A stretch of 64,000 nt of DNA from Phocaeicola massiliensis B84634 = Timone 84634 = DSM 17679 = JCM 13223. GTDB lineage: Bacteria > Bacteroidota > Bacteroidia > Bacteroidales > Bacteroidaceae. Of the stretch, positions 42,145 through 49,324 are shown one piece after another. Both the position numbers and the translations under genes were made by a program. Below the pieces are notes generated by a model. It was not told where the DNA came from. It searched no databases and saw only the letters and a list, made by a program, of their open reading frames with translations. The stretch lies in NCBI RefSeq assembly GCF_000382445.1, contig NZ_KB905472.1, forward strand, positions 355,540 to 419,539. The letters are read 5' to 3'. Each line of letters starts with the position of its first letter. Position 1 is the first letter of the stretch.

Positions 42145-42360
42145 TCAAGCCTCCGGTCTTGCCTGGAGGTTCGCTCCGCCGTTTCCGTCGTGGTGATCGT
42201 GGCTGATGCGGTCGCTTATCAGCACAATGGCGCACATCACTACCAGCATCATACCGCCCAGCAGCTCGTTGTCCGAGGGCTGGAGGTTGTCCACCATCTT
42301 CAGTGCGATCAGCAGGCCTGCTGCTGCGGCTGTTCTCTGTACTAACTTGAATGTCTTCAT
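42145..42360 (-). CDS. Small early membrane protein
   Basis: The 71-residue protein begins MKTFKLVQRTAAAAGLLIAL. It has one clear transmembrane helix (LLGGMMLVVMCAIVLI) and an earlier moderately hydrophobic segment, then a His/Asp-rich tail (SHDHHDGNGG). It lies upstream of the transposase in the early operon. No family recognised. Confidence 0.6.
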   Translation of the reverse strand: MKTFKLVQRTAAAAGLLIALKMVDNLQPSDNELLGGMMLVVMCAIVLISDRISHDHHDGNGGANLQARPEA

Positions 42361-42505
42361 CTATTTCTATGTTTTAAATGGTTGTTACTGAAAAATCTAT
42401 CCCTATTCATCCCGAACCGGGATAGTTTCGCTACATTTGTAGCCGGATAATAAACATTAACTTTAAATTTATGAGTGCATTTCTTTCTATATCATAGACT
42501 TGCTT

Positions 42506-42706
42506 TTATTTGACTACCTTGTATCCTTTATTTCTAAGATACATTGCTACATAGTTATCATCGCCTACATCTTGAAGGACGTCGAAAAGATAACCTTTTA
42601 CATAATTGGCTACAACGACCGCGTTTGCATACTCGATGTTCTGCGAAATGAATCTCACTTTCTCTGTTCTTCCTAAGCCTCTAAAGGCTTCTTCAATCTT
42701 GTTCAT
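42506..42706 (-). CDS. 66-residue early phage protein
   Basis: It begins MNKIEEAFRGLGRTEKVRFI and is helical with a C-terminal MYLRNKGYKVVK. It is the second gene after the early promoter, 11 bp behind the HTH-like gene. The position near the transposase resembles Mu ner or small immunity modulators, but no such motif is evident. Function unknown. Confidence 0.6.
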   Translation of the reverse strand: MNKIEEAFRGLGRTEKVRFISQNIEYANAVVVANYVKGYLFDVLQDVGDDNYVAMYLRNKGYKVVK

Positions 42707-42717
42707 AATTATTCTGT

Positions 42718-42930
42718 TTATAGGGTTACTACATTCTGATAAGGATTCTCCGCTTCCTCAAACAGCTTTCCGCCATGACTCAAAGCCCACGTGCGGATAA
42801 GCATCGCCAGTGCACTGTCTGTTTGAAACTTCAGTGCCGCATACACAGTTACCGTAGACACTCCTTTGATGTCTGCAATCTCCTTTACTTTGTCTTTGTC
42901 TAGCTTGATGTACCTTTCTTTTTTTGCCAT
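42718..42930 (-). CDS. First early protein, possible HTH (ner/cro-like position)
   Basis: The 70-residue protein begins MAKKERYIKLDKDKVKEIAD. IADIKGVSTVTVYAALKFQT looks like a helix-turn-helix. As the first gene of the leftward operon facing the repressor it occupies the place of ner in Mu or cro in lambda, so it may repress cI or the early promoter. This is inferred from position and the HTH-like stretch. Confidence 0.6.
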   Translation of the reverse strand: MAKKERYIKLDKDKVKEIADIKGVSTVTVYAALKFQTDSALAMLIRTWALSHGGKLFEEAENPYQNVVTL

Positions 42931-42993
42931 ATTCTTTGATTTATGAGTTGCTATTTATATCTTTGAGGGCTATCTTAATTCATTAAGACGTTG

Positions 42994-43023
42994 CAAATAT
43001 AAACACTTCGCGAATACAAACCA
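42994..43023 (-). promoter_or_regulatory. Early leftward promoter
   Basis: The minus strand shows TATATTTG (RC of 42994-43001, exact -7 match) and TTTG sites about 15 and 20 bp upstream. The inverted TTCGCGAA (43007-43014) sits in the spacer, so repressor binding there would block the early operon. Confidence 0.65.
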
Positions 43024-43046
43024 AACATTCTGCGAAATATTTCGCA
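43007..43046. promoter_or_regulatory. Operator region of the lysogeny switch
   Basis: A perfect 16-bp palindrome TGCGAAATATTTCGCA (43031-43046) overlaps the presumed -33 region of the repressor promoter. A second, shorter palindrome TTCGCGAA (43007-43014) lies inside the early promoter. Both share the GCGAA core expected for a dimeric repressor. Binding is inferred. Confidence 0.65.
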
Positions 43047-43060
43047 TAATGTTTATTATA

Positions 43061-43068
43061 TATCTTTG
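43061..43068 (+). promoter_or_regulatory. -7 box of the repressor gene
   Basis: TATCTTTG is an exact TAnnTTTG match ending only 3 bp before the chosen ATG (43072). The transcript should therefore be leaderless or nearly so. Confidence 0.65.
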
Positions 43069-43071
43069 AAT

Positions 43072-43887
43072 ATGGATAAAAAGAAGATGCTCGAACAATT
43101 GATTGAGTATTATGATAATGGTAATAAGTCACAGTTTGCTAAGCGATTAGGTATTACTCCTCAAGGTGTTAGCACATGGATGTCCCGTAATACATATGAT
43201 AGCGAACTAATATTCGCAAAGTGCGAAAATGTTAATGCGGAATGGCTCCTCGCTGGTAAAGGCTCCATGCTCCGCACCGAAGAAGTACCGTCCGTTATGG
43301 AGAAAGCCGATCCGGCTGTGGAGGTAATCTCTTTCACGGAAGATAATACTGTTACCATCCCCATAGTGGAAATATCCGTAGCGGCTGGAACTGCCGGTTT
43401 TCCTAATCCGAATTATATAGAAGCAGTGGACGGGATAAAATTGCCAGCATCTATGCTGCATCGCCATGCGCAATATTATTGTGTCAGGGTAAAAGGGGAC
43501 AGTATGGCACCTACCATATTAGACAGTTCTTATGTCGTGGTGCGCTTATTGGATCGTGCCGAATGGGAAGACCTCCGCGATCAGCACGTATATGTCATCA
43601 GCGACCTTGATGGACGCTCCTACCTCAAACGCTTGAAGAACCGGTTTCATGAACACGGCTTTGTCACCTGCATGAGCGACAATCCCGACAAAGTGAATTA
43701 TGGGAACTTTAACCTCATGGAAAATGAGATAAATTCTATTCTGTATGCCGAGTTCTATATCAGTGCCAAAATGCCGAATATCCATGAAACATATTATAAA
43801 AAAGTTGGGGAACTGGAAGATAAGTATGATGTTCTACAAGAACAAATGAATATGGTATTAAAAAAAATAAATTTGAGGAATCCATAA
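43072..43887 (+). CDS. LexA/CI-type phage repressor (XRE HTH plus S24 peptidase domain)
   Basis: The ATG at 43072 (MDKKKMLEQLIEYYDNGNKS) is preferred over an in-frame TTG 6 nt upstream that lies in the -7 box. The 271-residue protein has a CI-type HTH (KSQFAKRLGITPQGVSTWMS), a linker and an S24 self-cleavage domain with the Ser nucleophile in KGDSMAPT (about residue 143) and the Lys region RSYLKRL (about 185). C-terminal coiled coil is present. DNA damage should trigger RecA-assisted cleavage and induction. It faces the early operon across the operators and heads a two-gene operon. Confidence 0.9.
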   Translation: MDKKKMLEQLIEYYDNGNKSQFAKRLGITPQGVSTWMSRNTYDSELIFAKCENVNAEWLLAGKGSMLRTEEVPSVMEKADPAVEVISFTEDNTVTIPIVEISVAAGTAGFPNPNYIEAVDGIKLPASMLHRHAQYYCVRVKGDSMAPTILDSSYVVVRLLDRAEWEDLRDQHVYVISDLDGRSYLKRLKNRFHEHGFVTCMSDNPDKVNYGNFNLMENEINSILYAEFYISAKMPNIHETYYKKVGELEDKYDVLQEQMNMVLKKINLRNP

Positions 43888-43920
43888 TTGCGATTTAATG
43901 AATATAAGAAGGATGAGAGG

Positions 43921-45264
43921 ATGAATATGGTTTTATGGACTGTTTTGCTGTTAATCGTAGTCGTTGCTTGTATGTTCAGCAAAAGAAAAAAAAGAGAAGA
44001 TGTGTCTTCTAATAAAAAAAACGCAACTGGCGATATCGTTAGAACTTGGGTAAAACAATCATTGGAAACAATCCATGTAATGGAAACAACCATAAATATA
44101 GATGTGCTGGTTGGAAGAATGGATTTATTATCACATCTAAAGACCTCACTAGCGGAAATTGACAAAACATATCTGTATAATAGTGCTGTCAATGATGGAA
44201 TTGAGTTTTATAAAAATATGTATTACAATCGAGATGTAACAAAAGTTCAGTTGGACTTTATAACATCCCCAGCCACTTTTAATGATGAACCATTTATAGC
44301 ATGTAATATATATAGATGCTTTAGTCAATATTGCCAAAAGATGAAAAATGAGATGGAAACACTAAAGACAAACTCAGCCAAAGAGAAAAGGAGGGATAAA
44401 ATAATCGATGTGTCTCATACTTGTATCAATGAGTTGTCCCATATTGGCAAACTTGAAAATTATATTCATAATATCATTGACATGTTGAATGAAGTTGGTA
44501 TAACCGCCTCTGTTAGACCAAAAGAAAACCAACCAGCTTCAAACTCATCCTATGTATTTAGTCTAAAACCACTTGTAGTTGATTCCCTTATGAAGTATGC
44601 TTCTGAGAACTGTAATATTACTAATAAAAAAGAAGCTCTTAATGTCAGAAATGAAATAGAAACAATGTTAGATAATAACACGTCTCCTGACGCGCCTTTT
44701 GTGGATTTTATAAAGAATGACACAAGGCAAAATTACGTGGATTCTTTCAGACTGTTTATTGATTCCTTTTTTCATTTAACAAACCATGATGATAATGGAT
44801 ACTTTAGAGTATCTCACTTCTTAAAACCGTTTACGCAAAGTTATGTTACACTAAAAGAGATACAGGAAACACGAAAAGCTGATTACAATCAGATTAAAAG
44901 AGCATCTATGGTTGAAATTCGAAAATATATGAAATTCAGGATGCCTTCATTGTTAAAAGGAATAATTGAAGACCCATTATCTAATGAAAAGAGCATCAAA
45001 GAAATCTCTCTTTCTGCATTTATTGAAGGTACTGAATATTGGGATGATGTTCTATCGTCATATAAGCAAAAAAAAGCCTATGCAAATAGACTTGAATATT
45101 TATTAGATAAACTTTCTGAAATTGAAACAAATGAAATAGATATTCCTGAATTGAATGTTTTAATTATGAAGCAGATAGAATGTTATTCGGACCTGTTGAA
45201 CTCCGTAGATAATAAAAAACTCCCGGCGGAAACACCGGGAGCCAAACTAAACAAAAAAAACTAA
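43921..45264 (+). CDS. Membrane-anchored accessory protein co-transcribed with the repressor
   Basis: The start at 43921 is taken because GGATGAGAGG precedes it. A TTG at 43888 would add 11 residues. The 447-residue product has one N-terminal transmembrane helix (VLWTVLLLIVVVACMF), a basic stop-transfer stretch (SKRKKR) and a long helical, Asn/Lys-rich cytosolic body without any motif I recognise. The gene is much more AT-rich than the phage core. It follows the repressor by 33 bp, so it should be expressed in the lysogen, like rexAB behind lambda cI. Superinfection exclusion or abortive infection is an inference. Confidence 0.7.
   Translation: MNMVLWTVLLLIVVVACMFSKRKKREDVSSNKKNATGDIVRTWVKQSLETIHVMETTINIDVLVGRMDLLSHLKTSLAEIDKTYLYNSAVNDGIEFYKNMYYNRDVTKVQLDFITSPATFNDEPFIACNIYRCFSQYCQKMKNEMETLKTNSAKEKRRDKIIDVSHTCINELSHIGKLENYIHNIIDMLNEVGITASVRPKENQPASNSSYVFSLKPLVVDSLMKYASENCNITNKKEALNVRNEIETMLDNNTSPDAPFVDFIKNDTRQNYVDSFRLFIDSFFHLTNHDDNGYFRVSHFLKPFTQSYVTLKEIQETRKADYNQIKRASMVEIRKYMKFRMPSLLKGIIEDPLSNEKSIKEISLSAFIEGTEYWDDVLSSYKQKKAYANRLEYLLDKLSEIETNEIDIPELNVLIMKQIECYSDLLNSVDNKKLPAETPGAKLNKKN
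45211..45241 (-). terminator. Terminator for a leftward transcript, within the 3' end of the accessory gene
   Basis: The minus strand reads CTCCCGG, a 8-nt loop, CCGGGAG, then TTTTTTATT. On the plus strand no T-run follows. It would end a transcript that includes the tRNA-like sequence at 45400-45480. Confidence 0.6.
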
Positions 45265-45399
45265 TACCGCAAGCATCGTGCATATTTTCGTGTCACCTCT
45301 CAGATAGAGTACGTCCGGTTTTTACGTCCGGCAACACATCCTGCGCTATCTTCGCCCTACTCATACGCCTGATAGATACTTCTTTCATTCTAGGATTGG

Positions 45400-45480
45400 G
45401 GCAGAAAGTGGACTCGAACCACTGACACGATCAGACTGAATTCCCGAAATCTGCTAGACTACCAACTGTCCTATTCTGTC
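45400..45480 (-). ncRNA. tRNA-like sequence with an enlarged (14-nt) anticodon loop
   Basis: The minus strand folds into a near-complete cloverleaf. The acceptor GACAGAA pairs with TTCTGCC (one A-C mismatch), U8 and A9 are in place, the D-arm GGAC/GTCT carries the conserved GG, and the T-arm AGTGG-TTCGAGT-CCACT is canonical. The anticodon stem CAGA/TCTG closes a 14-nt loop, TTTCGGGAATTCAG, where seven are expected, so no normal anticodon can be assigned. It could be a decayed phage tRNA or a tRNA mimic. A minus-strand terminator lies 160 nt downstream. Confidence 0.5.
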
Positions 45481-45852
45481 ATAATTAAGCCACACACACG
45501 CTTTTTGTGGTGCTAATATACTTACTAATACATTAATTATCTAATAACCAGTGTTCTAATAATTAGCCTGCTTAACCATAGAACCGTAATAACGCGTAAT
45601 ATCCCCCTACAAACAAGTGTTTAATCCTGCGTATTTATTGCCGAAGTTGAAATAACAGGTATAAAACACACCTCTAAAATCACGCAAAATGACTAACCAA
45701 CCCTTGTATGATATTATTTTATTTTACAAATGATGACTAACCAACTTACTAACCAAATGACTAACCAACTCTGTTTTTAACATTTCAAAGTTCAAAAAGC
45801 TCACATCGCATATCTTCGTTCTGCCTTGCCAGTTCTTTAAATGGTAAAACAA

Positions 45853-45900
45853 ACCCGCTCAAATAGCTGTAATCTGCTTTCTACAGCTATTTGAGCGGGT
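45853..45900. repeat. Perfect 19-bp inverted repeat near the right prophage end
   Basis: The arms ACCCGCTCAAATAGCTGTA (45853-45871) and its exact complement (45882-45900) surround a 10-nt loop. There is no T-run, so a protein-binding or recombination role is more likely than termination. The arm contains CTCAAAT, which recurs inverted (ATTTGAG) at 45928 and 46091. Confidence 0.75.
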
Positions 45901-46079
45901 CTAATGTGGTTTCTATTGTGGATGTTGCATTTGAGCCGTTCAAACTCTTCAAATCGGCCGTTCAATGTTACATGATTGATACGTATTGTTACATTTTGAT
46001 TTGCATGCTCGTTTATGGCTAAATTCTCTCAAACGCCCTGTTTATCGGCATTTCCAATGTTTTCTCCGATGTGCTATTT

Positions 46080-46134
46080 GTCGCATTTCAATTTGAGCCC
46101 CCTAGTTATAAACCGCAAAACGAAATGAAGTACT
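46080..46134. repeat. Right prophage end with right copy of the 28-bp direct repeat
   Basis: 46081-46095 (TCGCATTTCAATTTG) is a degenerate inverse of the left-end repeat. 46107-46134 is identical to 5786-5813, and read inverted it aligns with the left end from AGTACTT to GCGRTTTATAA with one 3-bp gap. The phage terminus could be at 46106 or at 46134 depending on which repeat is the true end. Confidence 0.7.
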
Positions 46135-46161
46135 GAGCGTGTATCAAGGAAATGCAAAATG

Positions 46162-46216
46162 CGAATAAAAAAATTGCTTTTTATTCGTCGACTAAAAAAA
46201 TATTTGTGTAGTTTTG
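46162..46216 (+). promoter_or_regulatory. AT-rich hairpin and -7 box upstream of the lipoprotein gene
   Basis: A perfect stem CGAATAAAAA/TTTTTATTCG (46162-46187) is followed by TAGTTTTG (46209-46216, exact -7 match) about 60 bp before the ATG. No standard -33 box is evident. Confidence 0.5.
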
Positions 46217-46278
46217 CTTTAAATGATAAAGGCATATGTATGTATTGGGGGTAACATAATAATTAATCGATTTATGAT

Positions 46279-46845
46279 ATGAAAACAAAGGGACTGTTAA
46301 GGATAGTAGTATTATTCTTTTGTGTGATAGGATTTTCCGGGTGTAATGACGATGAATCTGAATTTTCATCTACTGAGATTCAACAAGCACTTTTTGATAT
46401 GAAAGGCACGTACAAGGGTGCCGTGGAAGTTTCATATTATAGAGGTAAGGAAATTGCAACCTTTCCCGATGGAATAGCAGTGTCAAAAGATTCTCTAATA
46501 TTTAAATTGCCTTTATCGCCTATTGCAGAGATGATTAAAGATGAGAATATATCACGGCACTTAAGGGAAATAGGTGATGTTGAAGTAAAAGCAGGATATG
46601 AATTCCATCAGATGGATCAAGGTGTCATGAACTTTGTCCTGCACCCTGAAAATATAGTCATTTTAGGCGGATATGGTGCTCCATTGTCAGTGAGAATAGA
46701 ATTCTCTCAAAATTTTGGAGGTGATGCAGAAATATATAGCCAGTTTATGATGTTTAATATTTCACCGACAGAATTGTGGATAGACAATGAAAGATCAGAA
46801 GATTTTTCGCAGCTTGTTTATCATTTCAGGGGTAGTTATGAATGA
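46279..46845 (+). CDS. DUF4840-like lipoprotein
   Basis: The 188-residue protein begins MKTKGLLRIVVLFFCVIGFS, with lipobox FSGC (Cys21) followed by NDDE, a typical Bacteroidetes surface-lipoprotein export context. The mature part is beta-rich (FDMKGTYKGAVEVSYYRGKE) as in the DUF4840 family. It is the first host gene after the prophage, and the prophage insertion leaves its coding sequence and -7 box intact. Function unknown. Confidence 0.75.
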   Translation: MKTKGLLRIVVLFFCVIGFSGCNDDESEFSSTEIQQALFDMKGTYKGAVEVSYYRGKEIATFPDGIAVSKDSLIFKLPLSPIAEMIKDENISRHLREIGDVEVKAGYEFHQMDQGVMNFVLHPENIVILGGYGAPLSVRIEFSQNFGGDAEIYSQFMMFNISPTELWIDNERSEDFSQLVYHFRGSYE

Positions 46846-46904
46846 GGTTTCACATAGAGTTTTCATGAGTAGAAGGTTTATCTTTTAAAAACACTCAAGG
46901 TCTT

Positions 46905-47798
46905 TTAGTTTTGTGAGTGCCGATAGTCATTCGGTGTACAGCCTGTCACCTTTTTAAAGATGAAACTAAAATATTGTACGTTGGGGTAACCCAACTGTTT
47001 AGCTACGGCAATAGGGCTATTGTCGTTTTTCTGTAATAAATGCTTGGCTTTCTCCAGTTGCTTGAATTGAAAGTATTCTTCCCAGGTCTTGCCTGTCTCG
47101 AATTTCAACAGGTCATTAAAATAGGCTGCCGAGAGATGAAGCTTTCCTGCAATATGGTAGGGCGTGGGGAGCTTGCCGCTTTGTAGTCTACCGGAAGCAA
47201 TGTAATCGTCGAGTATCTTTTCTGCTGTTTTTAAAATAGCCTTGTTTTTGTTTTCCCTTGTAATGAACTGACGTTCGTAGTAGCGTGTGCAATAGTCCAG
47301 AAAGAGCTCAATGTGTTTTGAGAGGATGGTGTTGCTGTGTGTGTCGATTGGATGATGTAACTCGTCCTCTATATTTTCGAGGCAACAGGTTATTTTTGAT
47401 GTTTCGCGTTGGGAGAGATGGAGTGCTTCTTCTTTCCGGTATTGGAAAAAGGTATAGTTTTGGATATGGCTTTTCAATGAAGTCTGAGATAGTAGATTGG
47501 GATGAAAGGCTAATAGATACCCTTTGTCGGGAAGTGTGTTCTCTTCACTCATGCGAAATATCTCACCGGGCATGAGGAATACCATTGTCGTATTGGAAAA
47601 GTCGTAATACTTACGGCCGCAACAGCAGCTGTTGGGACATTCCTCAATGAGCAGGATGGTATAGAAATCAAACTTCACGGCTTCCTGTTTCAAATTGAGA
47701 TTTTCCAAATTGATGATGCTTACTCGCGGATGCCATGTCTTGCAACCTAAGTTTCGATTGCACTCGCATACAGTCTTGAAGTCTAAAATCTTTTTCAT
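46905..47798 (-). CDS. AraC family transcriptional regulator
   Basis: From the ATG at 47798 (MKKILDFKTVCECNRNLGCK) the protein has 297 residues. An N-terminal cupin-like sensing domain contains an unusual Cys cluster (ECPNSCCCGRKYYDF). The C-terminal double HTH has LHLSAAYFNDLLKFETGKTW and SFIFKKVTGCTPNDYR. It is divergent from the hydrolase gene, and two direct repeats lie between them. It probably controls that gene. The cysteines hint at redox or metal sensing, but this is speculation. Confidence 0.88.
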   Translation of the reverse strand: MKKILDFKTVCECNRNLGCKTWHPRVSIINLENLNLKQEAVKFDFYTILLIEECPNSCCCGRKYYDFSNTTMVFLMPGEIFRMSEENTLPDKGYLLAFHPNLLSQTSLKSHIQNYTFFQYRKEEALHLSQRETSKITCCLENIEDELHHPIDTHSNTILSKHIELFLDYCTRYYERQFITRENKNKAILKTAEKILDDYIASGRLQSGKLPTPYHIAGKLHLSAAYFNDLLKFETGKTWEEYFQFKQLEKAKHLLQKNDNSPIAVAKQLGYPNVQYFSFIFKKVTGCTPNDYRHSQN

Positions 47799-47930
47799 TG
47801 TTCGGTTTCTGTTTCTTGCTCTGCAAAAGTAAATAATCATTCAGGCTTTCCTATTACCCGGATTACTGATTATATGACCTGATTTACAGCTTATAATGAG
47901 TAAGGTTGAAACTCATAGGTTAAGAAAACT

Positions 47931-47962
47931 GTAATTGAGGTTGGAACATCAGTAATTGAGGT
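47931..47962. promoter_or_regulatory. Direct repeats, likely AraC-type activator site
   Basis: GTAATTGAGGT occurs at 47931-47941 and 47952-47962, exactly 21 bp apart (two helical turns), just upstream of the hydrolase promoter. This spacing is typical of AraC-family half-sites next to the -35 region. Confidence 0.6.
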
Positions 47963-47986
47963 ACAATGAAATATGATGTAAACTGC

Positions 47987-47994
47987 TACTTTTG
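47987..47994 (+). promoter_or_regulatory. -7 box of the secreted hydrolase gene
   Basis: TACTTTTG is an exact match. The -33 region is poor, consistent with dependence on the activator at the 21-bp repeats. Confidence 0.55.
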
Positions 47995-48022
47995 CTACAG
48001 TAAGAATTAATAATGAAACAGC

Positions 48023-49099
48023 ATGAAAAAGTCATTAAGAAGTTTATGTGCAGTAACGACGATAAGTCTTTGTGCCATGGGAAACCTGTTTGCGGTAGAT
48101 AATAATTATTTTAATAGTGTTTATATGATAGATCAAAAACAAAGTTTGGTTCAGGAGTGGAACAAAGTATTCCCACAAAGTGATAAAGTGCATCACATGA
48201 AAGTGACTTTTCGTAATCGTTATGGTATCATCCTTGCTGCTGATATGTATATCCCTCGCAATGCTGAAGGAAAGCTGCCTGCTATTGCTGTAAGCGGTCC
48301 TTTCGGTGCGGTGAAGGAACAGGCGTCGGGGTTATATGCACAGGCCTTGGCGGAGCGTGGTTTTCTGACGATTGCCTTCGATCCTTCGTATACCGGAGAA
48401 AGTGATGGAGAACCCCGTTATGTGGCTTCGCCCGATATTAACACGGAAGATTTTTGTGCAGCAGTGGATTTTCTGTCCATTCGTGACGATGTGGATGCAG
48501 AGCGTATTGGTATTTTGGGTATTTGCGGATGGGGTGGTATGGCACTCAATGCAGCGGCTATCGATACCCGAATCAAGGCAACGGTTACGGTAACCATGTA
48601 TGATATGAGCCGTGTGAATGCCAATGGCTATTTTGACTCAATGAATGCCGATGCACGTTACGAATTGCGTAAGCAGCTCAATGCTCAGCGCACGGAAGAT
48701 GCGAGGAACGGTTCGTATGCTTTGGCCGGGGGAGTGGTGGACCCGTTGCCTGTGGATGCTCCCCAATTCTTGAAGGATTATCATAGTTATTATAAGACAG
48801 AACGCGGTTATCACAAGCGTTCGCTTAACTCTAACAATGGGTGGAACAAGACTTCTTCACTCTCTTTCATTAATATGCCTATACTTTCGTATAGTGATGA
48901 GATTCGAAGTGCTGTGCTGATGCTTCATGGAGAAAAAGCTCATTCGCGTTATTTCAGTGAAGATGCTTTCAAGAAGTTGAAAGGCGGGAACAAGGAGTTG
49001 CTAATCATTCCCGATGCCAGTCACGTGGATTTGTATGATAATCTAAACGTAATTCCGTTTGACAGAATAGAACGGTTCTTCCGTGAATATCTTAAATGA
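48023..49099 (+). CDS. Secreted alpha/beta hydrolase with a cysteine in the nucleophile elbow
   Basis: The 358-residue protein has a signal peptide (cleavage near FA-VDN). It then shows an alpha/beta hydrolase core: oxyanion region around AVSGPFGAVKEQ, a dienelactone hydrolase-like GICGWGG elbow where the central residue is Cys rather than Ser, and a C-terminal PDASHVDLY with the catalytic His. The first part (VTFRNRYGIILAADMYIPRN) resembles S15/CocE-like and YcjY-like hydrolases. It should act in the periplasm on an ester or similar bond. The substrate is unknown. It is divergent from the AraC gene. Confidence 0.8.
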   Translation: MKKSLRSLCAVTTISLCAMGNLFAVDNNYFNSVYMIDQKQSLVQEWNKVFPQSDKVHHMKVTFRNRYGIILAADMYIPRNAEGKLPAIAVSGPFGAVKEQASGLYAQALAERGFLTIAFDPSYTGESDGEPRYVASPDINTEDFCAAVDFLSIRDDVDAERIGILGICGWGGMALNAAAIDTRIKATVTVTMYDMSRVNANGYFDSMNADARYELRKQLNAQRTEDARNGSYALAGGVVDPLPVDAPQFLKDYHSYYKTERGYHKRSLNSNNGWNKTSSLSFINMPILSYSDEIRSAVLMLHGEKAHSRYFSEDAFKKLKGGNKELLIIPDASHVDLYDNLNVIPFDRIERFFREYLK

Positions 49100-49271
49100 A
49101 AAATATTAGTCGGTTCATAGTGGTGGGTTTGTTGTTTCGTGAATTATAAGAGGATGGCTGTCTAAATAGGATGCTTCAATGGAGTGGACATGAATATAAT
49201 GTATTTGCGGGATTTTCGTGTTTTTAATATAAGAAAAATGTGCTGTAAAGGAAATAGTTGGTGATAAAATG

Positions 49272-49301
49272 TTTGCCATCTTATTATAATTGTTACCTTT
49301 G
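49272..49301 (+). promoter_or_regulatory. Promoter of the omega-amidase/ior operon
   Basis: TTTG (49272-49275), an 18-bp spacer and TACCTTTG (49294-49301) form a full Bacteroidetes promoter 23 bp before the first ATG. Confidence 0.75.
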
Positions 49302-49324
49302 TGGGTCTTATAATATGAAAAACA

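Larger units (their letters stand above)
45265..46106. other. Non-coding right-end region of the prophage
   Basis: No convincing protein gene is present in this 840-bp stretch. It holds the tRNA-like sequence, a possible 31-residue minus-strand ORF directly behind it (45293-45388), direct CTAACCAAC-type repeats at 45690-45770 (GACTAACCAAC three times, plus a variant), a perfect 19-bp hairpin at 45853 and several ATTTGAGC motifs toward the end. The density of short repeats fits transposase and transposition-enhancer binding sites. Confidence 0.55.
5786..46134. mobile_element. Complete Mu-like transposable prophage (predicted siphovirus morphology)
   Basis: Between host blocks lies a 40-kb GC-richer region with a full phage gene set: repressor, DDE transposase, MuB-like ATPase, Gam, GemA-like protein, terminase, gp29-like portal, MuF, protease, capsid, lysis, tail tube, tape measure and fibres. 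There is no tail sheath, as expected for transposable siphoviruses. The outer limits are set by a 28-bp direct repeat (5786-5813 and 46107-46134) lying on related inverted terminal sequences. No integrase is encoded. No broken structural genes are seen, so the prophage may be active. Confidence 0.93.

Noticed and set aside
42421..42500. Plus-strand promoter (TACATTTG) with an 8-codon ORF near the early genes
   Set aside because: The box is part of a short palindrome GCTACATTTGTAGC, has no -33 partner, and the ORF is too short to support.
45211..45480. tmRNA (ssrA)
   Set aside because: The tRNA-like part has a full D-arm and the peptide-tag and pseudoknot features are not visible. Split halves of a tmRNA are not in the expected arrangement.
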